A DNA stretch of 64,000 bases, taken from assembly GCF_013340205.1 (NCBI RefSeq), contig NZ_BJTG01000007.1:124001-188000 (forward strand). The letters run 5' to 3'. Below, piece after piece: positions 16,875 through 29,758 of the stretch. Source of the DNA: Anaeromyxobacter diazotrophicus (GTDB lineage: Bacteria; Myxococcota; Myxococcia; Myxococcales; Anaeromyxobacteraceae). A program made the position numbers and the translations under genes. Below the pieces are notes generated by a model. It was not told the DNA's origin, made no database searches, and was given only the letters and a program-made list of their open reading frames with translations. The stretch's first letter is position 1. Every line of letters begins with the position of its first letter.

Positions 16875-16931
16875 CTCTTCCGCCGACCCCGGCTGAAGAG
16901 GTCCCTCGACAGGCGAGACCACTCTTCAGCC
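16875..16931 (+). promoter_or_regulatory. Mutually exclusive hairpins in the leu/ilv leader
   Basis: Segment 2 (GGCTGAAGAG, 16891-16900) can pair with segment 1 upstream (CTCTTC, 16875-16880) or, over a perfect 10 bp, with segment 3 downstream (CTCTTCAGCC, 16922-16931). This is the three-segment arrangement of attenuators. No T-tract follows segment 3, so control by RBS access or Rho is more likely than intrinsic termination. The structure lies between the leader ORF and leuA. Confidence 0.55.
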
Positions 16932-17091
16932 CCTTCACAGGAGCTGGAGCGCCATGTCGAACCGAAGCGTCGTCCCCCCGTCCATCTGTGCTGTAGGCAG
17001 TCCGGTTACAGCGACCGGCAACTCTGGTAAGGTCGATGGTTCACCGCAACGCAACGGCGCCCCCGCGCCCGACCGGAAAGGAGCAGGCCCC

Positions 17092-18669
17092 GTGAGCGAG
17101 CCTGGCCAGGATCGCGTCGTCGTCTTCGACACCACGCTGCGCGACGGAGAGCAGTCGCCCGGGGCGTCGATGAACCTCTCCCAGAAGCTCCGGGTGGGGA
17201 AGGCGCTGGCCGAGCTGGGGGTGGACGTCATCGAGGCCGGCTTCGCCGCCGCCTCCCCGGGCGACTTCGAGGCCATCCAGGCCATCGCGCGCCAGGTCGA
17301 GGGCCCGGCCATCTGCAGCCTGTCGCGGTCGAGCAAGGGCGACATCGAGGCCTCCTGGAACGCGCTCAAGGACGCGCCCCGGAAGCGCATCCACGTCTTC
17401 CTGGCCACGAGCCCCATCCACCGCGACTTCAAGCTCAAGATGGCGAAGGAGGAGATCATCCGCCGCGCCGTCGACGGCGTGAAGCTCGCCCGCGAGAAGT
17501 GCGAGGACATCGAGTTCTCCACCGAGGACGCCGCCCGCACCGAGCTCGAGTTCCTGGCCGAGGTGGTGGAGCGGGTCATCGAGGCGGGCGCGACCACCCT
17601 CAACATCCCGGACACGGTGGGCTACGCGCTGCCGCAGACCTACGCGGAGACGCTCTCGTACCTCAAGAAGCACGTCCGCGGCATCGACCGCGTCATCCTG
17701 TCGGTCCACTGCCACAACGACCTCGGCCTGGCGGTGGCGAACAGCCTGGCCGGCGTCATGGTGGGCGCCCGCCAGGTCGAGTGCACCATCAACGGCATCG
17801 GCGAGCGGGCCGGGAACGCCTCGCTGGAAGAGATCGTCATGGCCATCAAGACGCGCGCCGACGTGCTGCGCGTCGCGACCGGCGTGAAGACCGAGCGGCT
17901 CTACCCGACGAGCCGGCTGGTGGCGCAGGTGACCGGCCTCCAGGTCCAGCGGAACAAGGCCATCGTGGGCCAGAACGCCTTCGCGCACGAGGCGGGCATC
18001 CACCAGCACGGCATGCTCACCCACCGCGAGACCTACGAGATCATGCGCCCGGAGGAGGTCGGCTTCAGCCGCAGCTCGCTCGTGCTGGGCAAGCACTCCG
18101 GGCGACACGCGCTGAAGGAGCGGCTCTCCGCCCTCGGCTACAAGCTCGAGGACGCGCAGCTCGACAAGGTGTTCGGCGAGTTCAAGGTGCTGTGCGACAA
18201 GAAGAAGGAGATCTACGACGCCGACCTGGAGGCGCTCGTGATCCACGGCCAGATCCTGGCCCCCGGCCAGCGCGCCTGGGAGCTCGAGGCGCTCTCCACC
18301 ACCAGCGGCACCGGCACCCTGCCGGCCGCCTCCATCGCGCTGCGCAACCGCGCGGGCGAGCGCTTCCAGGAGGCGTGCGGCGGCGACGGCCCGGTCGACG
18401 CGGTGTTCAAGGCCATCGAGCGCATCACCGGCATCTCCGGCAAGCTCAGCGACTACCAGATCCAGAGCGTCACGGTGGGCGAGGACGCGCAGGGCGAGGT
18501 GGTGCTCGAGGTGGAGCACGAGACCGGCGTCTACCGCGGCCGGGCGCTCTCCACCGACGTCATCGAGGGCTCGGCGCGCGCCTACCTCGACGTCGTGAAC
18601 CGCATCGCGCTCAAGCAGCCCGCCGTCCCGGCCGAGGCCGCGGCGGTACGGGAGCTCGGCACCGTGTAG
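17092..18669 (+). CDS. leuA: 2-isopropylmalate synthase
   Basis: A 525-residue enzyme condensing acetyl-CoA with 2-ketoisovalerate, the first committed step of leucine synthesis. Catalytic barrel: [18 protein letters not shown] (residues about 9-26), [18 protein letters not shown] with metal-binding His pair, [13 protein letters not shown], and [11 protein letters not shown]-terminal LeuA dimer/allosteric domain follows (from about 400). An in-frame ATG at 16954 would add 46 residues, but that stretch has AT-rich codons foreign to the gene and no family similarity, whereas GTG 17092 has AAAGGAG upstream and gives the standard N-terminus. First gene of leuACDB-ilvDBNC. Confidence 0.96.
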   Translation: MSEPGQDRVVVFDTTLRDGEQSPGASMNLSQKLRVGKALAELGVDVIEAGFAAASPGDFEAIQAIARQVEGPAICSLSRSSKGDIEASWNALKDAPRKRIHVFLATSPIHRDFKLKMAKEEIIRRAVDGVKLAREKCEDIEFSTEDAARTELEFLAEVVERVIEAGATTLNIPDTVGYALPQTYAETLSYLKKHVRGIDRVILSVHCHNDLGLAVANSLAGVMVGARQVECTINGIGERAGNASLEEIVMAIKTRADVLRVATGVKTERLYPTSRLVAQVTGLQVQRNKAIVGQNAFAHEAGIHQHGMLTHRETYEIMRPEEVGFSRSSLVLGKHSGRHALKERLSALGYKLEDAQLDKVFGEFKVLCDKKKEIYDADLEALVIHGQILAPGQRAWELEALSTTSGTGTLPAASIALRNRAGERFQEACGGDGPVDAVFKAIERITGISGKLSDYQIQSVTVGEDAQGEVVLEVEHETGVYRGRALSTDVIEGSARAYLDVVNRIALKQPAVPAEAAAVRELGTV

Positions 18670-18776
18670 CGGCGCGCGAGAGGGACACGCACCCGTCCGC
18701 GCCGCGCGCAGGCCCGGGCCGCCCCACGGCCCGGGCCGAGCCGGAGCGCCACCCAACGACGAGAGGATCGACACCG

Positions 18777-20210
18777 ATGTCGCCGACGCAGCCCCAACCC
18801 CGCACCCTCTTCGAGAAGGTCTGGGACGCCCACGTCGTGAAGCCCGAGACCGGCGACACGCCGGCCGTGCTCTACGTCGACCTGCACCTCGTCCACGAGG
18901 TGACCACCCCGCAGGCGTTCTCCTTGCTCGCGGCGCGCGGGCTGCCGCTCCGGCGGCCCGACCGCACGCTCGGCACCATGGACCACTCGACGCCCACCAC
19001 GCCGCGCGGCGCGGACGGGCGGTGGGTGTACGGCGACGCGCAGGCCGAGGCGCAGGTGCAGCGGCTGGTCGAGAACTGCCGCGCCTTCGGCGTCGAGCTG
19101 CACGGGCTGGGCGACCCGGCGCAGGGCATCGTCCACGTCATCGGGCCGGAGCTGGGCGCGACCCAGCCCGGCATGACGGTGGTCTGCGGCGACAGCCACA
19201 CCGCCACCCACGGCGCGTTCGGCGCCCTGGCCTTCGGCATCGGCACCTCCGAGGTGGGGCACGTCCTCGCCACCCAGTGTCTCCTGCAGCGGCGCCCGAA
19301 GACGCTCCGCGTCCACGTCGAGGGCCGGCTCGCGCCGGGCGTCTCGGCCAAGGACCTCATCCTCGCCGTCATCGCCAAGCTCGGCGTCGGCGGCGGCACC
19401 GGCCACGTCGCCGAGTACGCCGGCCCGGCCATCCGCGCGCTCGGGATGGACGAGCGGATGACGCTCTCCAACATGTCGATCGAGATGGGGGCGCGGGCCG
19501 GCATGATCGCGCCCGACGACACGACCTTCCAGTACCTCGCCGGACGGCCCAAGGCGCCGCAGGGCGCCGCCTTCGACGCGGCGGTCGCGCGGTGGCGCGG
19601 GCTCCCCACCGACGCGGGCGCGCGCTTCGACCGCGAGGTGTCGATCGACGCCGCGGCGCTCGAGCCGATGATCACCTGGGGGACGAACCCGGCGCAGGCG
19701 GCCCCGGTGACGGGCGCCGTCCCCGACCCGGCGCAGGCGCCGGACGCCGCCGCGCGGGCCTCGCTCGAGGGCGCGCTCCGCTACATGGGGCTCCGCCCCG
19801 GCCAGGCGCTGCTCGGCCAGAAGGTGGACGTGGTCTTCATCGGGAGCTGCACCAACTCGCGCCTGCCCGACCTGCGCGAGGCGGCCCGGGTCATGAGGGG
19901 CCGCAAGGTGAAGCTCCGCACGCTGGTGGTCCCCGGCTCGGCGGCGGTGAAGCGCCAGGCCGAGGCGGAGGGGCTCGACCGCGTCTTCCGCGACGCGGGC
20001 GCCGAGTGGCGCGAGCCGGGCTGCTCGATGTGCATCGCCATGAACGGCGACCGCATCGAGCGGGGCCAGTACTGCGTCTCGACCTCGAACCGGAACTTCG
20101 AGGGGCGCCAGGGCGCCGGCGGCCGCACGCTGCTCGCCAGCCCCGCCACCGCCGCCGCGGCTGCCGTGGCCGGCGCGGTGGCCGACCCCCGCCGCCTGGA
20201 GGTGCTCTAG
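18777..20210 (+). CDS. leuC: 3-isopropylmalate dehydratase, large subunit
   Basis: A 477-residue aconitase-family subunit that isomerises 2- to 3-isopropylmalate with LeuD. The three [4Fe-4S] cysteines are present in GSCTNSR (about residue 360) and [10 protein letters not shown] (about 420). [20 protein letters not shown] and [10 protein letters not shown] are the other signature blocks. GAGAGG precedes the ATG. A 107-bp gap separates it from leuA; LeuD is translated from the next gene with a 1-base overlap. Confidence 0.97.
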   Translation: MSPTQPQPRTLFEKVWDAHVVKPETGDTPAVLYVDLHLVHEVTTPQAFSLLAARGLPLRRPDRTLGTMDHSTPTTPRGADGRWVYGDAQAEAQVQRLVENCRAFGVELHGLGDPAQGIVHVIGPELGATQPGMTVVCGDSHTATHGAFGALAFGIGTSEVGHVLATQCLLQRRPKTLRVHVEGRLAPGVSAKDLILAVIAKLGVGGGTGHVAEYAGPAIRALGMDERMTLSNMSIEMGARAGMIAPDDTTFQYLAGRPKAPQGAAFDAAVARWRGLPTDAGARFDREVSIDAAALEPMITWGTNPAQAAPVTGAVPDPAQAPDAAARASLEGALRYMGLRPGQALLGQKVDVVFIGSCTNSRLPDLREAARVMRGRKVKLRTLVVPGSAAVKRQAEAEGLDRVFRDAGAEWREPGCSMCIAMNGDRIERGQYCVSTSNRNFEGRQGAGGRTLLASPATAAAAAVAGAVADPRRLEVL

Positions 20211-20791
20211 TGGAACCGCTGCGCGCGATCCGGAGCCGGACGGTGGTGCTCCCCCGCGAGAACGTCGACACCGATCAGATCATCCCGGCCCGCTTCCTCA
20301 AGGTCACCGACAAGGTCGGCCTGGGGAAGGCGCTCTTCAGCGACTGGCGCTACGACGAGGCGGGCGCGCCCCGCCCCGACTTCGCCCTCAACCGCCCCGA
20401 GGCGCGGGGCTGCCGCATCCTGGTGGCCGGCGACAACTTCGGCTGCGGCAGCTCGCGCGAGCACGCGCCGTGGGCGCTCGTCGACGCCGGCTTCCAGGCG
20501 GTGATCTCGACCTCCATCGCGGACATCTTCCGCAACAACGCGCTCAAGAACGGGCTGGTGCCGGTGGTGGTCGACCGCGCGGCGCACGCCGCGCTCCTGG
20601 CCGCCCCCGGCGCCGAGGTGACCGTCAGCCTCGAGGACCGCACCGTCGCGCTGCCCGGCGGCGGGACCGCCAGCTTCCCCATCGACGCCTTCGCCCGCTA
20701 CTGCCTCATGAACGGGGTGGACGAGCTCGGGTACCTGCTCGGCGAGGGCGAGGCCATCTCCGCCTTCGAGCGCGCGCGGGGTGAGCGGTGA
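20210..20791 (+). CDS. leuD: 3-isopropylmalate dehydratase, small subunit
   Basis: A 193-residue swivel-domain subunit completing the LeuCD dehydratase. Signatures: [14 protein letters not shown] near residue 18, the substrate-binding [17 protein letters not shown] (about 75-91) and [15 protein letters not shown]. Its GTG start shares one base with the leuC stop, and its own stop overlaps leuB by 4 bases, so stoichiometric coupling is likely. Confidence 0.97.
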   Translation: MEPLRAIRSRTVVLPRENVDTDQIIPARFLKVTDKVGLGKALFSDWRYDEAGAPRPDFALNRPEARGCRILVAGDNFGCGSSREHAPWALVDAGFQAVISTSIADIFRNNALKNGLVPVVVDRAAHAALLAAPGAEVTVSLEDRTVALPGGGTASFPIDAFARYCLMNGVDELGYLLGEGEAISAFERARGER

Positions 20792-21882
20792 GCGCGCTCG
20801 CCCACGGCAGCCCGCGGGTGAGCGCCCACCTGGCGGTCCTGGCCGGCGACGGCATCGGGCCGGAGGTGACCGCGCAGGCCGTCCGGGTGCTGCGCGCCGT
20901 CGCCGAGGCGTACGGCCACATCTTCGAGCTCGAGCCGGCGCTGGTGGGCGGCGCCGCCATCGACGCCACCGGCGCGCCGCTCCCGCCGGAGACGCTCGCG
21001 CTCTGCCAGCGCGCCGACGCGGTGCTCTTCGGCGCCATCGGCGGCCCGCGCTGGGGCCCGTCCGACAAGGTCCGGCCGGAGCAGGGGCTGCTCGCCCTGC
21101 GCAAGGGGCTGGGGCTCTTCGCGAACCTGCGGCCGGTGACGGTGAACCCGCGCCTGGCCGCCGCGTCGCCGCTCAAGCCGGAGCTGCTGGCCGGGGTGGA
21201 CCTGGTCGTGGTGCGCGAGCTCACGGGCGGGCTGTACTTCGGCGAGAAGCGGCGCGACGCGGCCTCCGCCTTCGACGCCTGCGTCTACACGGTGCCGGAG
21301 ATCGAGCGGGTGGTGCGGGTGGCGGCGCGGCTGGCGCAGCGGCGCAAGAAGCGCCTCACCAGCGTCGACAAGGCGAACGTCCTCGAGACCTCGCGCCTGT
21401 GGCGCGAGACCGCCGAGCGGGTGGTGCGGACCGAGTTCCCGGACGTCGCCCTCGAGCACCAGCTCGTCGACTCGTGCGCCATGCTGCTCGTCACGCGCCC
21501 GGCCGCCTTCGACGTGATCGTGACCGAGAACATGTTCGGCGACATCCTCACCGACGAGGCCTCGGTGCTGGCGGGGTCGATCGGCCTGTTGCCGTCGGCC
21601 TCGCTGGGGGAGGGGCCGCGCGGCCTCTACGAGCCCATCCACGGCTCGGCGCCCGACATCGCGGGGAAGGGGATCGCGAACCCGTACGGCACCATCCTCA
21701 GCGCGGCCATGCTCCTCCGCCTCTCGCTCGGCCTCGCGCCGGAGGCGGCGGTGGTGGAGGCGGCGGTGGCGGACGCGCTCGCGCGCGGCGTGCTCACCGC
21801 CGATCTCACCCGGGAGCGGCCGGTCGGCACCGAGGAGGCCGGCACCGCCGTCATCCACGCCCTGAAGAGGCTCGCCGTCTAG
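20788..21882 (+). CDS. leuB: 3-isopropylmalate dehydrogenase
   Basis: A 364-residue NAD-dependent beta-decarboxylating dehydrogenase that yields 2-ketoisocaproate. Visible signatures: [15 protein letters not shown] at the start, [13 protein letters not shown] substrate loop, catalytic Lys in VDKANVLE, metal-binding Asp residues in [13 protein letters not shown], and the NAD motif [18 protein letters not shown]. It begins at a GTG within GTGA after leuD. Confidence 0.98.
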   Translation: MSALAHGSPRVSAHLAVLAGDGIGPEVTAQAVRVLRAVAEAYGHIFELEPALVGGAAIDATGAPLPPETLALCQRADAVLFGAIGGPRWGPSDKVRPEQGLLALRKGLGLFANLRPVTVNPRLAAASPLKPELLAGVDLVVVRELTGGLYFGEKRRDAASAFDACVYTVPEIERVVRVAARLAQRRKKRLTSVDKANVLETSRLWRETAERVVRTEFPDVALEHQLVDSCAMLLVTRPAAFDVIVTENMFGDILTDEASVLAGSIGLLPSASLGEGPRGLYEPIHGSAPDIAGKGIANPYGTILSAAMLLRLSLGLAPEAAVVEAAVADALARGVLTADLTRERPVGTEEAGTAVIHALKRLAV

Positions 21883-21907
21883 CCGCCGCGGACGAGGACC
21901 CAGCGCC

Positions 21908-23716
21908 GTGAGCGACTTCGATCCCCGCCACCAGAGCCGCCACCTCTACGACGGCTACGATCGCGCGCCGGCGCGGGCGATGATGCACGCCATCGGCTTC
22001 AGCCGGGCGGACCTCCAGAAGCCCTGCATCCTGGTGGCCAACACCTGGATCGAGACGATGCCCTGCAACTACCACCTGCGCCGGCTGGCGGAGGTGGTGA
22101 AGGAGGGCATCCGCGCCGCGGGCGGGACGCCCATGGAGATGAACACCGTCGCCATCAGCGACGGGGTCGCCATGGGCACCGAGGGGATGAAGGCCTCGCT
22201 GGTGAGCCGGGAGGTGATCGCCGACTCGATCGAGCTGGTCGGGCGCGGGCACTGGTTCGACGGCGTGGTGGCGCTGGTCGGCTGCGACAAGACCATCCCG
22301 GGCGCGGCGCTGGCGCTCCTGCGGCTGAACCTCCCCGGCCTCGTGCTCTACGGCGGGTCGATCGCGCCCGGCCGCCTCGACGGGCAGGACATCACCATCC
22401 AGCACGTCTTCGAGGCGGTCGGCGCCTTCGCGGCAGGCAGGATCGACGCCCGCCAGCTGGAGCGGGTGGAGGACGCGGCCTGCCCGGGCGCGGGCGCCTG
22501 CGGCGGGCAGTACACCGCCAACACCATGGCGCTCGGGCTCGAGTTCCTGGGGCTGTCGCCGGTCGGCTACAACACCATCCCGGCCACGGATCCGCGCAAG
22601 GAGCCGGCCACCCGCGAGGCGGGGCGGCTCGTCATGGACGTGCTGGCGAAGGGGCTCCGCCCGCGCGAGGTCGTGACCCGCGCCTCGCTCGAGAACGCCA
22701 TCGCCGGGGTCGCCACCACCGGCGGCTCCACCAACGCGGTGCTGCACCTCTCGGCCATCGCGCGGGAGACGGGCCTGCCGCTCGAGCTCGCCGACTTCGA
22801 TCGCGTCTCGCGGCGGACGCCCATCTACACCAGCCTCATGCCGGGCGGCGAGTTCGCCGCGCCGCACCTCGACGCCGCGGGCGGCACGCGGCTCGTCTGG
22901 AAGCGGCTGCAGGACGAGGGGCTCGTCGACGGCGCGCAGCGCGCCGCCGACGGGAGGCCCTGGAGCGAGCACGCCGCCACGGCCCAGGAGACTCCCGGGC
23001 AGCGGGTGGTGGCCCCGGCCGGCCAGCCGTTCAAGGCGACGGGCGGCCTCGTCATCCTTACGGGCAACCTCGCGCCCGAGGGCGCGGTGGTGAAGATGGC
23101 CGGTCACGAGCGCCCGCGGCACGAGGGCCCGGCGCGCGTCTTCGATCGCGAGGAGGACGCGATGGCGGCGGTGAAGGCGAACGCCATCCGCCCCGGCGAC
23201 GTGGTGGTCATCCGCTACGAGGGCCCGAAGGGCGGGCCCGGCATGCGCGAGATGCTGGGCGTCACCGCCGCGCTGGTGGGGCAGGGCCTCGGCGACTCGG
23301 TGGCGCTCCTCACCGACGGCCGGTTCAGCGGCGCCACCCGCGGGCTCATGATCGGGCACGTGGCGCCCGAGGCGGCGGTGGGCGGCCCCATCGCGGCGCT
23401 GCGGGACGGCGACCGGGTGGTCATCGACGCCGACGCGCGCTCGCTCTCGGTGAAGCTGGGCGCGGCCGAGCTGGCGCGGCGGATGAGGCGCTGGCGGCCG
23501 CCGGCGCCGCGCTACGGGCTCGGCGTGTTCGCGAAGTACGCCGCCCTCGTCTCGTCCGCCGCCGACGGGGCGGTGACGCGCGCCGCCCCCGCCGCGGCGC
23601 GCCCGGCCCAGGCGAAGGGGAAGGGGAAGGCCCCCGCCCGGAAGACCGCCGCGGCGGCGAAGCGGCGCCCGAGGCCCAAGGTGGCGGTACGCGGGCGGCG
23701 CGCCCGCTCGCGGTAG
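21908..23716 (+). CDS. ilvD: Dihydroxy-acid dehydratase with basic C-terminal tail
   Basis: A 602-residue Fe-S enzyme dehydrating dihydroxy acids in valine/isoleucine synthesis. Cluster-associated cysteines lie in the N-terminal CNYHLRRL (about residue 48), GCDKTIPG (about 120) and [16 protein letters not shown] (about 190); [10 protein letters not shown] and [11 protein letters not shown] follow. The catalytic part ends near residue 550 ([16 protein letters not shown]). The last 45 or so residues are a Lys/Arg/Ala/Pro-rich tail ([18 protein letters not shown] and onward) not needed for the fold and unlike the usual IlvD end. GTG start at 21908. Confidence 0.96.
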   Translation: MSDFDPRHQSRHLYDGYDRAPARAMMHAIGFSRADLQKPCILVANTWIETMPCNYHLRRLAEVVKEGIRAAGGTPMEMNTVAISDGVAMGTEGMKASLVSREVIADSIELVGRGHWFDGVVALVGCDKTIPGAALALLRLNLPGLVLYGGSIAPGRLDGQDITIQHVFEAVGAFAAGRIDARQLERVEDAACPGAGACGGQYTANTMALGLEFLGLSPVGYNTIPATDPRKEPATREAGRLVMDVLAKGLRPREVVTRASLENAIAGVATTGGSTNAVLHLSAIARETGLPLELADFDRVSRRTPIYTSLMPGGEFAAPHLDAAGGTRLVWKRLQDEGLVDGAQRAADGRPWSEHAATAQETPGQRVVAPAGQPFKATGGLVILTGNLAPEGAVVKMAGHERPRHEGPARVFDREEDAMAAVKANAIRPGDVVVIRYEGPKGGPGMREMLGVTAALVGQGLGDSVALLTDGRFSGATRGLMIGHVAPEAAVGGPIAALRDGDRVVIDADARSLSVKLGAAELARRMRRWRPPAPRYGLGVFAKYAALVSSAADGAVTRAAPAAARPAQAKGKGKAPARKTAAAAKRRPRPKVAVRGRRARSR

Positions 23717-23798
23717 CCCGCAGCGGACGTGGCCGCCCACCCGAGGTCGAAGCCGACGCCAACCAACCTTTTTCGAAGCAGCACGCCGTGGAGGTTCG

Positions 23799-27102
<3,304 letters not shown>

Positions 27103-27204
27103 TCGCAGTCCTTGGTCGGCCGGGGACGGCCAGGGCTTTCCCGAAACACCCGTGATTCCGGGGCGTTCCTTCACAGGGCGCCCCACTGACGGAGGCATCG
27201 AGCC

Positions 27205-27903
27205 ATCGCACTTCAGCCACGAGACCCTCGCGACCGCGGGGGCAACCGCGACGCCCGCACCAACCGCCGCATCAAGGCGCGCGAGGTGCGCGCCGTCGGG
27301 CCCGAGGGCGAGCAGCTCGGGATCCTGCCCATCGAGCAGGCGCTGGCGCGTGCCCAGGAACTCGGGATGGACCTCGTCGAGGTCAGCCCGATGGCCAAGC
27401 CTCCCGTCTGCAAGATCATGGATTACGGGAAGTTCAAGTACACCGAGAAGAAGAAGCAGAACGAGGCCAAGAAGAAGCAGGTGGTCGTGCAGCTCAAGGA
27501 GGTGAAGCTCCGCCCCCGCACCGAGGAGCACGACTACAACGTCAAGATCGGGAAGATCCGCGAGTTCCTCCACGAGGCGAACAAGGCCCGCGTGACGGTG
27601 ATGTTCCGCGGCCGCGAGATCACCCACCGCGAGCTCGGCCAGAAGGTCCTCCAGCGCGTCATCGAGGACATGAAGGAGGTCGCGGTGATCGAGGCCGTGC
27701 CGCGCATGGAAGGGCGGCAGATGTTCATGATCCTCGCCCCGAACCCGAAGATGCTGCAGCGGCAGCGCGACCAGGCCAAGGCGGCCGCCGCCCCGAGCGG
27801 CGCCGCGCCCCGGCCCCCGCCGCCCGCCGCCGCGCCCCCGGCCCCCGCCGCCCCGGCGGCCGAGCCGGCGCCGGGCACCCCGGCCGAGCCGACCACCAGG
27901 TAG
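27205..27903 (+). CDS. infC: Translation initiation factor IF-3, AUC start, long C-terminal tail
   Basis: A 232-residue IF3. No ATG, GTG or TTG in frame precedes the conserved N-terminus (RTNRRIKAREVRAVGPEGEQ); the first GTG, at 27286, would delete it. An ATC at 27205 lies 9 bases after GGAGG (27191-27195), the usual spacing, so the gene very probably starts at AUC, as infC does at AUU/AUC/AUA in many bacteria, permitting IF3 autoregulation. N- and C-domains are complete through QMFMILAPNPK; about 50 Ala/Pro-rich residues follow. Myxococcus xanthus IF3 (Dsg) also has a C-terminal extension needed for development. First gene of infC-rpmI-rplT-pheST. Confidence 0.93.
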   Translation: MALQPRDPRDRGGNRDARTNRRIKAREVRAVGPEGEQLGILPIEQALARAQELGMDLVEVSPMAKPPVCKIMDYGKFKYTEKKKQNEAKKKQVVVQLKEVKLRPRTEEHDYNVKIGKIREFLHEANKARVTVMFRGREITHRELGQKVLQRVIEDMKEVAVIEAVPRMEGRQMFMILAPNPKMLQRQRDQAKAAAAPSGAAPRPPPPAAAPPAPAAPAAEPAPGTPAEPTTR

Positions 27904-27952
27904 CGCAGGACGCGGCTCCCGACCGGGGCCGCCATCACGGAGAGTCACCGAC

Positions 27953-28156
27953 ATGCCGAAGCTGAAGACGAAGAGCGGCGCGAAGAAGCGCTTCCAGGTG
28001 AAGAAGAGCGGCGCCGTGAAGTTCCGCCGCGCCGGCGTCCGTCACCTCGCGACGTTCGGGAAGACGAAGAAGCAGAAGGTGGAGCTGCGCGGGACCGGGC
28101 ACCTCAAGGACGAGGACGCCAAGAAGATCAAGGAGTGCTTCCCGTACGCTCGGTAG
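27953..28156 (+). CDS. rpmI: Ribosomal protein L35
   Basis: A 67-residue basic protein, MPKLKTKSGAKKRFQVKK at the N-terminus and the conserved KRFKxTGSGKxKR-like architecture, here with LATFGKTKKQKVELRGTG in the middle. It is a 50S subunit component in its standard place between infC and rplT. Confidence 0.97.
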   Translation: MPKLKTKSGAKKRFQVKKSGAVKFRRAGVRHLATFGKTKKQKVELRGTGHLKDEDAKKIKECFPYAR

Positions 28157-28178
28157 CGTCGCGGGGTTCCGCGGCGTC

Positions 28179-28203
28179 GTAGGGCGGGGGCTCGCCCCCC
28201 GCC
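28179..28203. repeat. 25-nt palindromic repeat, copy 1
   Basis: The sequence starting GTAGGGCGGGGGCTCG and ending CCCCCCGCC occurs here between rpmI and rplT and, exactly, in inverse orientation at 37459-37483. Its centre is a near-perfect palindrome able to form a GC hairpin, as in REP-type elements. Confidence 0.75.
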
Positions 28204-28275
28204 GAACATCAGAAGCCCAAGCGGGGTTTCGAAGCGCGGCCCTGAGGCCGCCTCCCGCCGGCAAGGAGAAGTGAG

Positions 28276-28620
28276 ATGCGCGTCAAGAAGGGATTCAAGG
28301 CTCGCCGTCGTCGCAACCGCGTCCTCAAGCTCGCCAAGGGGTTCCGCGGCCGCCGCAAGAACTGCTACAAGCGCGCGAACCAGGCGGTCGAGCGCGCCCT
28401 CAACTACAGCACCGCGCACCGCCGCCGCCGCCGCCGCGACTTCCGCAGCCTGTGGATCGTGCGCATCAACGCCGCCGCGCGGCAGAACGGCACGACCTAC
28501 TCGCGCCTCATCGCCGGCCTGACCAAGGCGGGCGTCGCGCTCGACCGCAAGGTGCTGGCCGACCTCGCGCTCTTCGTCCCGGGCGACTTCGCGGCGGTGG
28601 TGAAGGCGGCGCAGGCTTAG
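28276..28620 (+). CDS. rplT: Ribosomal protein L20
   Basis: A 114-residue 23S rRNA-binding assembly protein: [20 protein letters not shown] at the N-terminus, [21 protein letters not shown], and [19 protein letters not shown]. In some bacteria L20 represses its own operon through the leader; whether the 119-bp rpmI-rplT gap here, which contains the 25-nt palindrome, affects this is unknown. AAGGAG precedes the ATG. Confidence 0.98.
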   Translation: MRVKKGFKARRRRNRVLKLAKGFRGRRKNCYKRANQAVERALNYSTAHRRRRRRDFRSLWIVRINAAARQNGTTYSRLIAGLTKAGVALDRKVLADLALFVPGDFAAVVKAAQA

Positions 28621-28630
28621 GTCGGCGCTG

Positions 28631-29707
<1,077 letters not shown>

Positions 29708-29758
29708 GGCGCGCGGCGTCCGCGCGCCCCCAGACCCCTCACGGCTTGGAAGTCACCG

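Noticed and set aside
16428-17091. T-box riboswitch in front of leuA
   Set aside because: Neither the T-box sequence nor a specifier-loop architecture could be found, and there is no intrinsic terminator next to the hairpins.
27286-27903. infC starting at the first in-frame GTG
   Set aside because: It would remove the conserved RTNRRIKARE N-terminus and has no Shine-Dalgarno at proper spacing.
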